From NCBI GenBank assembly GCA_031256115.1, contig JAIRRF010000340.1, positions 1-8,431 of the forward strand: a stretch of DNA of 8,431 bases, given 5' to 3'. The notes beneath the pieces are model-generated. The model was not told where the DNA came from. It worked only from the letters and a program-made list of their open reading frames with translations, and did no database searches. This DNA is from Treponema sp. (GTDB taxonomy: Bacteria; Spirochaetota; Spirochaetia; Treponematales; Breznakiellaceae). Both the position numbers and the translations under genes were made by a program. Below are positions 1 through 5,865 of this stretch, piece after piece (positions within the stretch are counted from its first letter, which is position 1; each line of letters opens with the position of its first letter).

Positions 1-497
1 TAAGCCAAGAAAGGACGACGGCAGGATTTAGTAATGTTACGCTTGAAGGTGTAGGAAATGTAAATATACACCCAGGGGAAAACTTTAAGGTAATTGTTAC
101 AACCGACAGTAATTTACAAGATAGAGTTGTAACCACTACTAATGGTAATACTCTACGCATTACACAAAGGTCAGGTTCATTTAACGCGACTAAATTAACA
201 ATAGATGTTTATATGCCTGAACTGAAGGGTATTGCTTTAGGTGGTGCGGGTAATTTTATTATTAATGCTGGAAAAGCTTCTGAACTAGCTTTCTCTCTTT
301 CTGGTGTTGGAAATGTTGACGCTCAGAATTTTGAGGTTCAAAATGTTACCATTGAACATTCTGGAGTTGGTAATGCTAAAATATGGGCAACAATATCATT
401 GAACGGAACTCTTTCTGGTGTTGGGAATATTTTTTATAAAGGCAATCCAACGAAAAATATAAAAAGAACAGGTATTGGAAATATAAGTCCATTATAA
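1..497 (+). CDS. GIN-repeat (DUF2807-like) envelope protein, 3' part
   Basis: The reading frame is open from position 3 to the TAA at 495-497, so the gene begins left of the window; the ATG at 213 is internal. The protein contains six copies of a short Gly-rich motif of the form (S/G/T)-G-(V/A/I)-G-N: GVGN near nt 48, GAGN near 243, SGVGN near 300, SGVGN near 360, SGVGN near 414 and TGIGN near 468. These sit in alternating beta-strand-like sequence. This is the pattern of the DUF2807 'putative auto-transporter adhesin head GIN' family, whose members fold as right-handed beta-solenoids and are usually exported or anchored at the cell surface. The signal peptide or lipobox expected in the family would lie upstream and cannot be seen. 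The codons are A+T-rich, unlike the genes after 930. Function beyond a likely envelope location is unknown. Confidence 0.85.
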   Translation, partial: SQERTTAGFSNVTLEGVGNVNIHPGENFKVIVTTDSNLQDRVVTTTNGNTLRITQRSGSFNATKLTIDVYMPELKGIALGGAGNFIINAGKASELAFSLSGVGNVDAQNFEVQNVTIEHSGVGNAKIWATISLNGTLSGVGNIFYKGNPTKNIKRTGIGNISPL

Positions 498-543
498 TTG
501 TAAAAAAGCTACAAACATAGACATAACTGGAGGTATTAAATCT

Positions 544-876
544 ATGAAACTCAACAAAGTATGGTATGGAATTGGATTTGGAGTAATAGCAGGAATTCTG
601 GATGTAATACCAATGATGATACAAAAACTAACTTGGGATGCAAATTTTTCAGCATTTACAATGTGGATAATAATTGGATTTATTTTATCAGTAACAAAAT
701 TTAAAGTGAAGGGTATTTTAAAAGGAATAATAATTTCATTTTTGATTCTCTTGCCTTCAGCAATTCTGATTGGCTGGAAAGAACCCATTAGTTTAATTCC
801 AATTACAGCAATGACAATAATTTTAGGCAGTTTTTTGGGCTATTTCACAGAAAAATTTGGAAATGATAAAAATTAA
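544..876 (+). CDS. Small integral membrane protein, unknown function
   Basis: This encodes a 110-residue, very hydrophobic protein starting at ATG 544. A GGAGG at 529-533 with a 10-nt spacer supports the start. Four membrane segments are plausible, at about residues 8-26, 38-52, 57-78 and 83-103, joined by short loops. One loop carries Lys residues (FKVKG, about 53-57) and another a WKEP motif (about 78-81). The C-terminus is short and charged. I do not recognise a named family and see no catalytic or metal-binding motif. It lies 46 bp after the GIN-repeat gene on the same strand and shares its strong A+T bias, so the two may be co-transcribed and may have arrived together; both points are inference. 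A small transporter-like or structural membrane protein are both possible. Confidence 0.75.
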   Translation: MKLNKVWYGIGFGVIAGILDVIPMMIQKLTWDANFSAFTMWIIIGFILSVTKFKVKGILKGIIISFLILLPSAILIGWKEPISLIPITAMTIILGSFLGYFTEKFGNDKN

Positions 877-918
877 ATAATGTAACAAGTACCCATACTG
901 CACCATGATAAAATAAGA

Positions 919-924
919 TATAAT
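919..924 (+). promoter_or_regulatory. Candidate -10 box just before the radical SAM gene
   Basis: A perfect TATAAT lies 12 bp before the ATG at 937. Transcription starting about 7 bp after it would leave only a 5-6-nt leader, and there is no Shine-Dalgarno sequence upstream of that ATG. No convincing -35 hexamer is found at 16-18 bp spacing, so the site may be fortuitous in A+T-rich DNA. Confidence 0.3.
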
Positions 925-936
925 TTAATAAACCCA

Positions 937-2397
937 ATGAACATAGTTCTTGCCACCATCAATGCGAAATGGATTCATCCCTCACTGGCATTGCGGCTCC
1001 TTAAAGCAAATCTTGGAGCCCTGGAAGAACAATGTGAAATCCTGGAATTTGCCCTTAGGCAGCCTCTAAACGAAAAAGTCGATTCCATCCTTACCGCCGA
1101 ACCAAAGCTTCTGGGGCTTTCAGTTTCAATATGGAACCATCTGGCAACTCTAGAACTACTCAAAGCTCTGGAAGAAAAATGGGACGTCGGGCAAAAACCG
1201 GTGATTGTCCTTGGCGGCCCGGAAGTTTCCTGGCTGTTTGAAGATGCGGAAATTTTCCAATATGCTGACTATGTGATTCGTGGAGAGGGGGAAGAAAGCT
1301 TCCGCTCCCTTTGCTACGAAGTGTTTTACGGTAGTCAACAGACAAAAAAGCCTGATGCAGAATTACGGCAATCTCAGCAATTTCACAATCATAAAAATGC
1401 TGAAAGTGCCGCAATAGGGGAAATAATCGTTGATGTAAATAAAATTGAAACGGCTTACCATCTCTACACAGACGAAGATATCAGCCAAAAACTCATTTAT
1501 GTCGAAGCTACCCGGAGCTGTCCATTTAACTGCGAATTCTGCCAGGGCGGACTGCAACCAGTCCGGGAATTTCCCCTTGAGCCATTTCTGGCGAACATGG
1601 AAACACTGGTAAAACGGGGTGTACGAACTTTTAAATTTCTGGATCGTAGCTTCAACCTAAACATTGAAAGGGCAAAAAAAATCTTGGAATTTTTTCTGGC
1701 TGCAACAAGAGAAAGATCTTTTTGCGTTCACTTTGAAATAGTTCCGTCCCGGTTTCCACTGGAGCTAAAAGAACTGATTCGCCGCTTTTCCGCTGGGACC
1801 CTGCGGCTGGAACTTGGGCTCCAAACTTTAAATTTACAAACAAGAGCGCTAATTCAACTTTCCGGAAACCTGGATAAAGAACTTGAAAACCTGGAATTCC
1901 TCTGCCGGGAAACAAACGCAATTCTTCATGTTGATCTAATCGCAGGTCTCCCGGGGGAAAGCATTGACTCTTTCCATGCCGGTTTTGACCGGCTCTGGCA
2001 GGTCCTGTCGGGAACACTTGCAGGCAGTCCAGGTTCACCACCCTTTGGATCTTTCGAGATTCAACTGGGTATATTAAAATGCCTTCCCGGAACTCCCATC
2101 ATACGTCACAACGAAGCTTACGGAATGAAGTATTCCCCGGCTCCACCATACGAAGTAATTAAGACAAACGCCCTTTCCGCAGCCGAACTTGATAGAATAA
2201 AAAATTTTGCCCGTTTTTGGGAATTAATCGTTAACCGCAATTCTTTCCCTGATCTGATCCCGCGCTTATTCCCACCAGGAGAAAATGTATTTGAGAAATT
2301 TATAACCCTCTCAGACAGGTTATTTGAACAGTTCGGTAGAAACTGGGGCATAGACCGGGCGGATTTAAGGTTAATGCTCGAAAATTTGCCAATCTAA
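937..2397 (+). CDS. B12-binding-domain radical SAM protein (DUF4080 type)
   Basis: The 486-residue protein has an N-terminal cobalamin-binding-like Rossmann domain (about 1-130), beginning with the characteristic INAKWIHPSLALR stretch and continuing to GGPEVS (93-98) and RGEGEESF (115-122). The radical SAM barrel follows, with the 4Fe-4S/SAM motif CPFNCEFC (C195, C199, C202). FKFLDRSFN (232-240) and HVDLIAGLPGE (331-341) are typical of the DUF4080 group, and the C-terminal region from about 400 matches that tail domain. The substrate of this family is not known to me. The ATG at 937 fits the family N-terminus but has no Shine-Dalgarno. The linker at residues 131-168 is polar and overlaps a long inverted repeat, and residues 358-372 form a Gly/Pro/Ser-rich loop that looks longer than usual. 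The protein is probably cytoplasmic and oxygen-sensitive. Confidence 0.9.
   Translation: MNIVLATINAKWIHPSLALRLLKANLGALEEQCEILEFALRQPLNEKVDSILTAEPKLLGLSVSIWNHLATLELLKALEEKWDVGQKPVIVLGGPEVSWLFEDAEIFQYADYVIRGEGEESFRSLCYEVFYGSQQTKKPDAELRQSQQFHNHKNAESAAIGEIIVDVNKIETAYHLYTDEDISQKLIYVEATRSCPFNCEFCQGGLQPVREFPLEPFLANMETLVKRGVRTFKFLDRSFNLNIERAKKILEFFLAATRERSFCVHFEIVPSRFPLELKELIRRFSAGTLRLELGLQTLNLQTRALIQLSGNLDKELENLEFLCRETNAILHVDLIAGLPGESIDSFHAGFDRLWQVLSGTLAGSPGSPPFGSFEIQLGILKCLPGTPIIRHNEAYGMKYSPAPPYEVIKTNALSAAELDRIKNFARFWELIVNRNSFPDLIPRLFPPGENVFEKFITLSDRLFEQFGRNWGIDRADLRLMLENLPI
1362..1415. repeat. Imperfect 22-nt inverted repeat inside the radical SAM gene
   Basis: Arm 1362-1383 and arm 1394-1415 are complementary at 18 of 22 positions around a 10-nt loop (1384-1393). 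The best blocks are TCAGCA (1374-1379) with TGCTGA (1398-1403), and ATTACGGCA (1362-1370) with TGCCGCAAT (1407-1415; one mismatch). It encodes residues 142-160, in the polar linker between the B12-binding domain and the radical SAM barrel. Confidence 0.7.
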
Positions 2398-2427
2398 ACA
2401 TTCACTTTTTCCGCAAAAAATCTCTTA

Positions 2428-2452
2428 CCGCTATCATCCCATGATAGACCGG
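2428..2452. repeat. Hairpin between the radical SAM and AAA+ genes
   Basis: A perfect 7-bp inverted repeat, CTATCAT (2431-2437) and ATGATAG (2441-2447), is separated by CCC. CCG (2428-2430) can extend the stem by pairing with CGG (2450-2452) across a 2-nt bulge. It lies 33 bp after the radical SAM stop codon. Only TTTT at 2461-2464 follows, at some distance, so it is a poor intrinsic terminator. An operator or RNA processing site for the AAA+ gene is equally possible. Confidence 0.4.
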
Positions 2453-2492
2453 CATGGTACTTTTATAAGAAGTTTGCGCTGATAATTTATAT

Positions 2493-2498
2493 GGAGGG
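2493..2498 (+). promoter_or_regulatory. Shine-Dalgarno site supporting the GTG start of the AAA+ gene
   Basis: GGAGGG lies 9 nt before the GTG at 2508. It is the strongest ribosome-binding site near this reading frame and is the main reason for accepting the GTG start. Confidence 0.75.
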
Positions 2499-2507
2499 CA
2501 GGCAAAA

Positions 2508-3539
2508 GTGAAAAATCCCGGGAAAGTAACAAAAAACATCATTTTATTTGTTTTTTCAATGGCAGTTTATTGTTTGGTATATTCAATTATTTCCAGGCAA
2601 ACAACAGAATTTCTGAAATGGTGGACAGTATTGTCAATTCTCATCATCTTAATGTTTATTGCAAAAAAAATCCGTGCTTGTATTAATTATTTCACCAGTG
2701 GTGACTCCTCCGGTAATTCAGAAACAGAAAATATGATTTTGCATGACAAAATCAAGCCAAAAAAAATGTTTTATAACCAAAAAGAATCACAAGCGATAAA
2801 TACACTTAACTCACTGTTGTCTGAAGAAAATTACCGCAAAGTCCTTGACAGACTTGACAGCAAGGGAATGAGAAAAGGTTTTGCCTGCCTTTTTACCGGA
2901 GGGCCCGGAACCGGAAAAACTGAAACTGTCTATCAAATTGCCCGTGAAACAAAACGGCACATAATGGCTGTCGATATTTCCCAAACCAAAGACTGCCTAT
3001 ACGGGGCAAGCGAAAAGAAAATCAAGGGAATATTTGATACCTATAACAATCTGGTAGGCAAATCTGAAGTTACTCCCATACTTTTATTCAATGAAGCCGA
3101 TGCGGTTATAAGCCAACGAAAAGAATTAAGCGACCATAACAGAGCGATAGATCAAAGCGAGAACACAATACAAAATATTATCCTCCAGGAAATGGAAAAT
3201 CTTACTGGTATTTTAATTGCCACAACCAATTTATCACAGAATATGGACATTGCTTTTGAACGTCGCTTCCTTTACCGCATCGCTTTTGATAAACCCAGTG
3301 CGGAAAACCGCGAGGAAATATGGAGAACTTTAATGCCCGATCTGCCGGAGGAATTATGCCAGGAATTGTCCAAAAAATATGAACTGTCAGGCGGGCAAAT
3401 AGAAAATATTGCCCGCAAAGTCGAAGTTAATCTGATCCTTAGCAATAATATATTACCAATGGCAACCCTGCTCCAATACTGTAAAGATGAAATTCATAGC
3501 AGTATTGACAACTCAAGAAAAATTGGTTTCACAGCATAA
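2508..3539 (+). CDS. Membrane-anchored AAA+ ATPase
   Basis: This 343-residue protein starts with GTG. Two N-terminal membrane segments (about 9-29 and 38-53) anchor it, followed by a polar stretch and one classical AAA+ module. Walker A is GGPGTGKT (131-138). A pore-loop-like region, CLYGASEKKI (163-172), matches the YVGESE-type loop of translocating AAA+ proteins. Walker B is ILLFNEAD (191-198), with Asn195 in place of the usual Asp and the catalytic Glu196 kept. Sensor 1 is ATTN (238-241), the arginine-finger pair is R252/R253 in FERRF, and sensor 2 is in SGGQIENIAR (294-303). The layout recalls the ATPase half of FtsH, but there is no HExxH protease domain and the protein ends soon after sensor 2. 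It probably remodels or extracts a membrane-associated partner, which is not identifiable here. Composition is more A+T-rich than mazG or nifJ. Its stop is 10 bp from the convergent beta-CASP gene. Confidence 0.85.
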   Translation: MKNPGKVTKNIILFVFSMAVYCLVYSIISRQTTEFLKWWTVLSILIILMFIAKKIRACINYFTSGDSSGNSETENMILHDKIKPKKMFYNQKESQAINTLNSLLSEENYRKVLDRLDSKGMRKGFACLFTGGPGTGKTETVYQIARETKRHIMAVDISQTKDCLYGASEKKIKGIFDTYNNLVGKSEVTPILLFNEADAVISQRKELSDHNRAIDQSENTIQNIILQEMENLTGILIATTNLSQNMDIAFERRFLYRIAFDKPSAENREEIWRTLMPDLPEELCQELSKKYELSGGQIENIARKVEVNLILSNNILPMATLLQYCKDEIHSSIDNSRKIGFTA

Positions 3540-3549
3540 CATTAACAAT

Positions 3550-4959
3550 TCAACGCATTTCGTAAATACTGCCGTACTTCGCTATTTCTACATTCGGGAA
3601 ACCCGCTTCAACAAGATGCTTTTTAAATACAGCCTGGCCCTTTGGTTCTCCGTGAACCATGAAGATCGTTTTTAGCTGGGAAGTGTCCATTGCCTTAAGC
3701 CAGCTAATCGCCTCGGAGTAATCCGCGTGAGCGCTGAAGGCATTAATCTCTTCCACATGGGCTCGGCGCTTAAACCACATCCCGTGGATTTTCACCTCAT
3801 CTTCCCTGTCCCGGATCCGGCGGCCCAGGGTATTTTCAGCCATATAACCAACAGTCATGATTGTGGTGTTGGGGTCCCCGATATTGTGAATCAGGTGGTG
3901 CTGAATACGGCCCGCCTCACACATACCGTCCGCAGAAATGATAATAAGCGGCCCCGGGTGATCGTTTAACGCCTTGGACTCCTGAACGCTGGTGGTAAAA
4001 TGAAGGGAGTTAAAACCAAAAGGATTCTTGTGATGCTTGATGAAAGCTTCCTTTATCTCCTCATCGTAACATTCCGGATGTACCTGGAAAATGGTAGTGG
4101 CGTTAGTCGCCATTGGAGAATCCACAAAAATGGGTATTTCGGGAATTATCCCTTCGTCGGTCAGCATGTGGAAGTAGTAAACCAGCTCCTGCGTCCTCTC
4201 TATCGCAAAAGATGGAATCAGCAGCTTCCCCTTGTTTTTAACCACCCGTTTCGCAATTTCCGCAAGCTTATCCATGGCGTCCGTGGTATTTTCGTGCAGC
4301 CTGTCGCCGTAGGTACTCTCCAGAATGATATAATCCGGCGCGGGCGGTATTTCCGGGTCACGGATAATTGGTTTTCCCTTGCGGCCCAAATCGCCTGACG
4401 CAAGGATATTCATTTCCTTCCCGTCTTTCTTAACTGTAAGGTAAGCCATAGCCGAACCCAGAATGTGGCCGGCATCGAAAAACTCAAGTTTTATGTCAAT
4501 GTCAATGAAAATGGGCCTATTATATGAAACCCCCATCATCTGACTCGTAGCCTGAATGGAATCCTTTTCCTCGTAAAGAGGCATCCAGTTAAACTTTTCC
4601 CCTTTTTTGGCAGCCTGCTTTCGCAGATATTCTGCGTCTTTTGCCTGGATATTGGCGGAATCCATCATTATAAGGCTGGCAATATCACGACTCGCCGGGG
4701 TGGCATAAATATTTCCCCTGTAGCCTCTTTTTGTCAGCAAAGGGAATAGTCCGCAATGGTCAAGATGACCGTGGGTTAAAACAGCAGCTTCGATTTTATC
4801 AGCGCTAATACCGAAATCCCGGTTTTTCTTGTCCGATTCCGCCCTGCTGCCCTGAAAAGACCCACAGTCAATCAGGTATGACTTCCCGTCAATCTCAAGC
4901 AAATGCTTGGAACCGGTTACTTCCTCGGCAGCCCCGAGGGAATAAAATTTAATTTCCAT
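3550..4959 (-). CDS. Beta-CASP metallo-beta-lactamase-fold RNase-like protein
   Basis: The 469-residue protein is a member of the CPSF73/Ysh1-like 'RNA specificity' group of MBL-fold hydrolases. The N-terminus LGAAEEVTGSKHLLEIDG is typical. Zinc ligands are visible: HGHLDH (H63, H65, D67, H68), H165 in FDAGHILGSA and D190 in ASGD. The beta-CASP cap carries motif A in ESTYGDR (E214), motif B in FSAHADY (H411) and motif C in MVHGEP (H436). All residues needed for two-metal phosphodiester hydrolysis are present, so an active endo- or exoribonuclease is likely; bacterial members are poorly characterised and the RNA target is unknown. No signal peptide or membrane segment is seen, implying a cytoplasmic protein. 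The ATG at 4957-4959 fits the family start but has no clear Shine-Dalgarno. It is divergent from mazG and convergent with the AAA+ gene. Confidence 0.93.
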   Translation of the reverse strand: MEIKFYSLGAAEEVTGSKHLLEIDGKSYLIDCGSFQGSRAESDKKNRDFGISADKIEAAVLTHGHLDHCGLFPLLTKRGYRGNIYATPASRDIASLIMMDSANIQAKDAEYLRKQAAKKGEKFNWMPLYEEKDSIQATSQMMGVSYNRPIFIDIDIKLEFFDAGHILGSAMAYLTVKKDGKEMNILASGDLGRKGKPIIRDPEIPPAPDYIILESTYGDRLHENTTDAMDKLAEIAKRVVKNKGKLLIPSFAIERTQELVYYFHMLTDEGIIPEIPIFVDSPMATNATTIFQVHPECYDEEIKEAFIKHHKNPFGFNSLHFTTSVQESKALNDHPGPLIIISADGMCEAGRIQHHLIHNIGDPNTTIMTVGYMAENTLGRRIRDREDEVKIHGMWFKRRAHVEEINAFSAHADYSEAISWLKAMDTSQLKTIFMVHGEPKGQAVFKKHLVEAGFPNVEIAKYGSIYEMR

Positions 4960-5035
4960 AAAAACATGATACTTTACAAATCAAGTTTTGTGTATAGTAG
5001 TAACAACAACCTTGCCGCAGTAAGGAGGAATTAAC
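4960..5035. promoter_or_regulatory. Divergent intergenic region between the beta-CASP gene and mazG
   Basis: These 76 bp must hold promoters for both directions unless one gene is read through. On the plus strand TTTACA (4973-4978) and TATAGT (4993-4998) each match consensus at five of six bases, but their 14-bp spacing is too short for a standard sigma-70 pair. On the minus strand the rightmost hexamer reads TATCAT, with only a weak -35 partner. An imperfect palindrome spans about 4975-4994. No element is firmly assigned. Confidence 0.3.
5022..5028 (+). promoter_or_regulatory. Shine-Dalgarno site supporting the TTG start of mazG
   Basis: AAGGAGG lies 7 nt upstream of the TTG at 5036. This near-perfect site, together with the match to the MazG N-terminus, decides the unusual start codon. 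Confidence 0.85.
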
Positions 5036-5863
5036 TTGACCCAGGATGAAGCGTTCAAAAAGCTATACGATATTGTAGTCCGCCTGCGCGGCCCCGGAGG
5101 CTGCCCCTGGGACATAGAGCAAACGCCGTTCTCCATCCGGGACAACCTGATTGAAGAGACCTATGAATGTGTGGAAGCCATCAACGAAGGGGAAGCCTCT
5201 CACATAAACGAAGAGCTTGGGGACATTTTTTTACTTGTCACCATGCTGGCATATATGTATGAACAGGAAGGAATTTTTTCTGTATCAGATGTGCTTGAGG
5301 GCATCTCGGAAAAACTCATTCGCCGCCACCCCCAGGTGTTTGGACCTGCCACAAATTTTACTTCCAATGAGGTTCTAAAAAACTGGGCAAGGATAAAGGT
5401 TGAAGAGGAGGGGCGAAAACCAAAAGATTCAATCCTGGACGAAGTCTCCCGCGGGTTACCGCCGCTGGACAGGGCATGGAAGCTCCAAAAGAAAGCGGCA
5501 AAAGTTGGTTTCGACTGGCCTGACGCAACAGGGGTTATTGCCAAGATCAAAGAAGAACTGCAAGAAGCTGAAACGGTAATTGCCACAGCATCTGGCCAGG
5601 ATAAAACAGAACTGGAACCCTCCACCGAGACCAAAGGTCGAGGTTCCCCTCTGGAGGAAGAATTCGGCGATCTGCTTTTTTCGGTAGTAAACCTTTGCCG
5701 CTTTTTTGGCATTGAGCCATCAGTTGCCCTACAGCGGACGAACATCAAATTCACCGAACGGTTTAGGTATGTGGAAAAGCGCATGAAACAAAACGGCGAG
5801 GAAATGAACGCTAAAAATCTGGATGTAATGGATCAATACTGGAACGAAGCAAAGAAAATCTAA
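5036..5863 (+). CDS. mazG: Nucleoside triphosphate pyrophosphohydrolase MazG
   Basis: This 275-residue protein has the two-domain architecture of full-length MazG, which hydrolyses (d)NTPs to the monophosphate and pyrophosphate and helps clear aberrant nucleotides. The N-terminal domain shows GGCPWD (21-26) and the metal-binding ExxE...ExxD pattern, with E41/E44 and E60/D63 in NEELGD. The C-terminal domain repeats it, with E174/E177 in EELQE and E209/D212 in LEEEFGDLLF. The GPATNFTSNEVLKNWARIK segment (103-121) between them is characteristic. The start is TTG, backed by a strong Shine-Dalgarno. The stretch between the two acidic pairs of the second domain (about 178-205) is roughly 14 residues longer than in E. 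coli MazG as I recall it, polar, and partly encoded by an inverted repeat. No mazEF-like genes are adjacent. The stop codon is 2 bp from that of the convergent DUF5312-like gene. Confidence 0.95.
   Translation: MTQDEAFKKLYDIVVRLRGPGGCPWDIEQTPFSIRDNLIEETYECVEAINEGEASHINEELGDIFLLVTMLAYMYEQEGIFSVSDVLEGISEKLIRRHPQVFGPATNFTSNEVLKNWARIKVEEEGRKPKDSILDEVSRGLPPLDRAWKLQKKAAKVGFDWPDATGVIAKIKEELQEAETVIATASGQDKTELEPSTETKGRGSPLEEEFGDLLFSVVNLCRFFGIEPSVALQRTNIKFTERFRYVEKRMKQNGEEMNAKNLDVMDQYWNEAKKI
5614..5647. repeat. Imperfect palindrome in the MazG linker
   Basis: GGAACC (5614-5619) is complementary to GGTTCC (5642-5647), and inside them GACC (5629-5632) to GGTC (5636-5639) around an AAA loop. The intervening strands are unequal (9 and 2 nt), so the structure is weaker than the repeat at 1362-1415. 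It encodes part of the extended linker of the second MazG domain. Confidence 0.4.
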
Positions 5864-5865
5864 CG

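Noticed and set aside
213..497. ATG at 213 as the true start of the GIN-repeat gene
   Set aside because: The frame is open upstream to position 3 and encodes the same family (GFSNVTLEGVGNVNI and following), so 213 is an internal Met.
498..520. Short hairpin TTGTA/TACAA (499-515) as a terminator after the GIN-repeat gene
   Set aside because: The stem is only 5 bp, A+T-rich and lacks a following T-run.
2508..3539. AAA+ gene as part of a defence or contractile-injection system
   Set aside because: No sheath, tube, nuclease, reverse transcriptase or other system component lies nearby; neighbours are ordinary metabolic or RNA-processing genes.
4000..4398. 132-codon open frame on the plus strand
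   Set aside because: It lies wholly within the beta-CASP gene, whose catalytic motifs are intact on the minus strand.
3550..4959. A true beta-lactamase or antibiotic-resistance gene
   Set aside because: The cap domain motifs (ESTYGDR, FSAHADY, MVHGEP) place it in the beta-CASP nucleic-acid-processing group, and there is no signal peptide.
5200..5784. 194-codon open frame on the minus strand
   Set aside because: It is a shadow of mazG, rich in Ser, Arg and Phe, with no recognisable domain and no ribosome-binding site; MazG motifs fix the plus strand as coding.
5036..5863. A toxin-antitoxin locus suggested by the name mazG
   Set aside because: No mazE- or mazF-like small gene is adjacent; MazG is a house-cleaning enzyme found independently of such loci.
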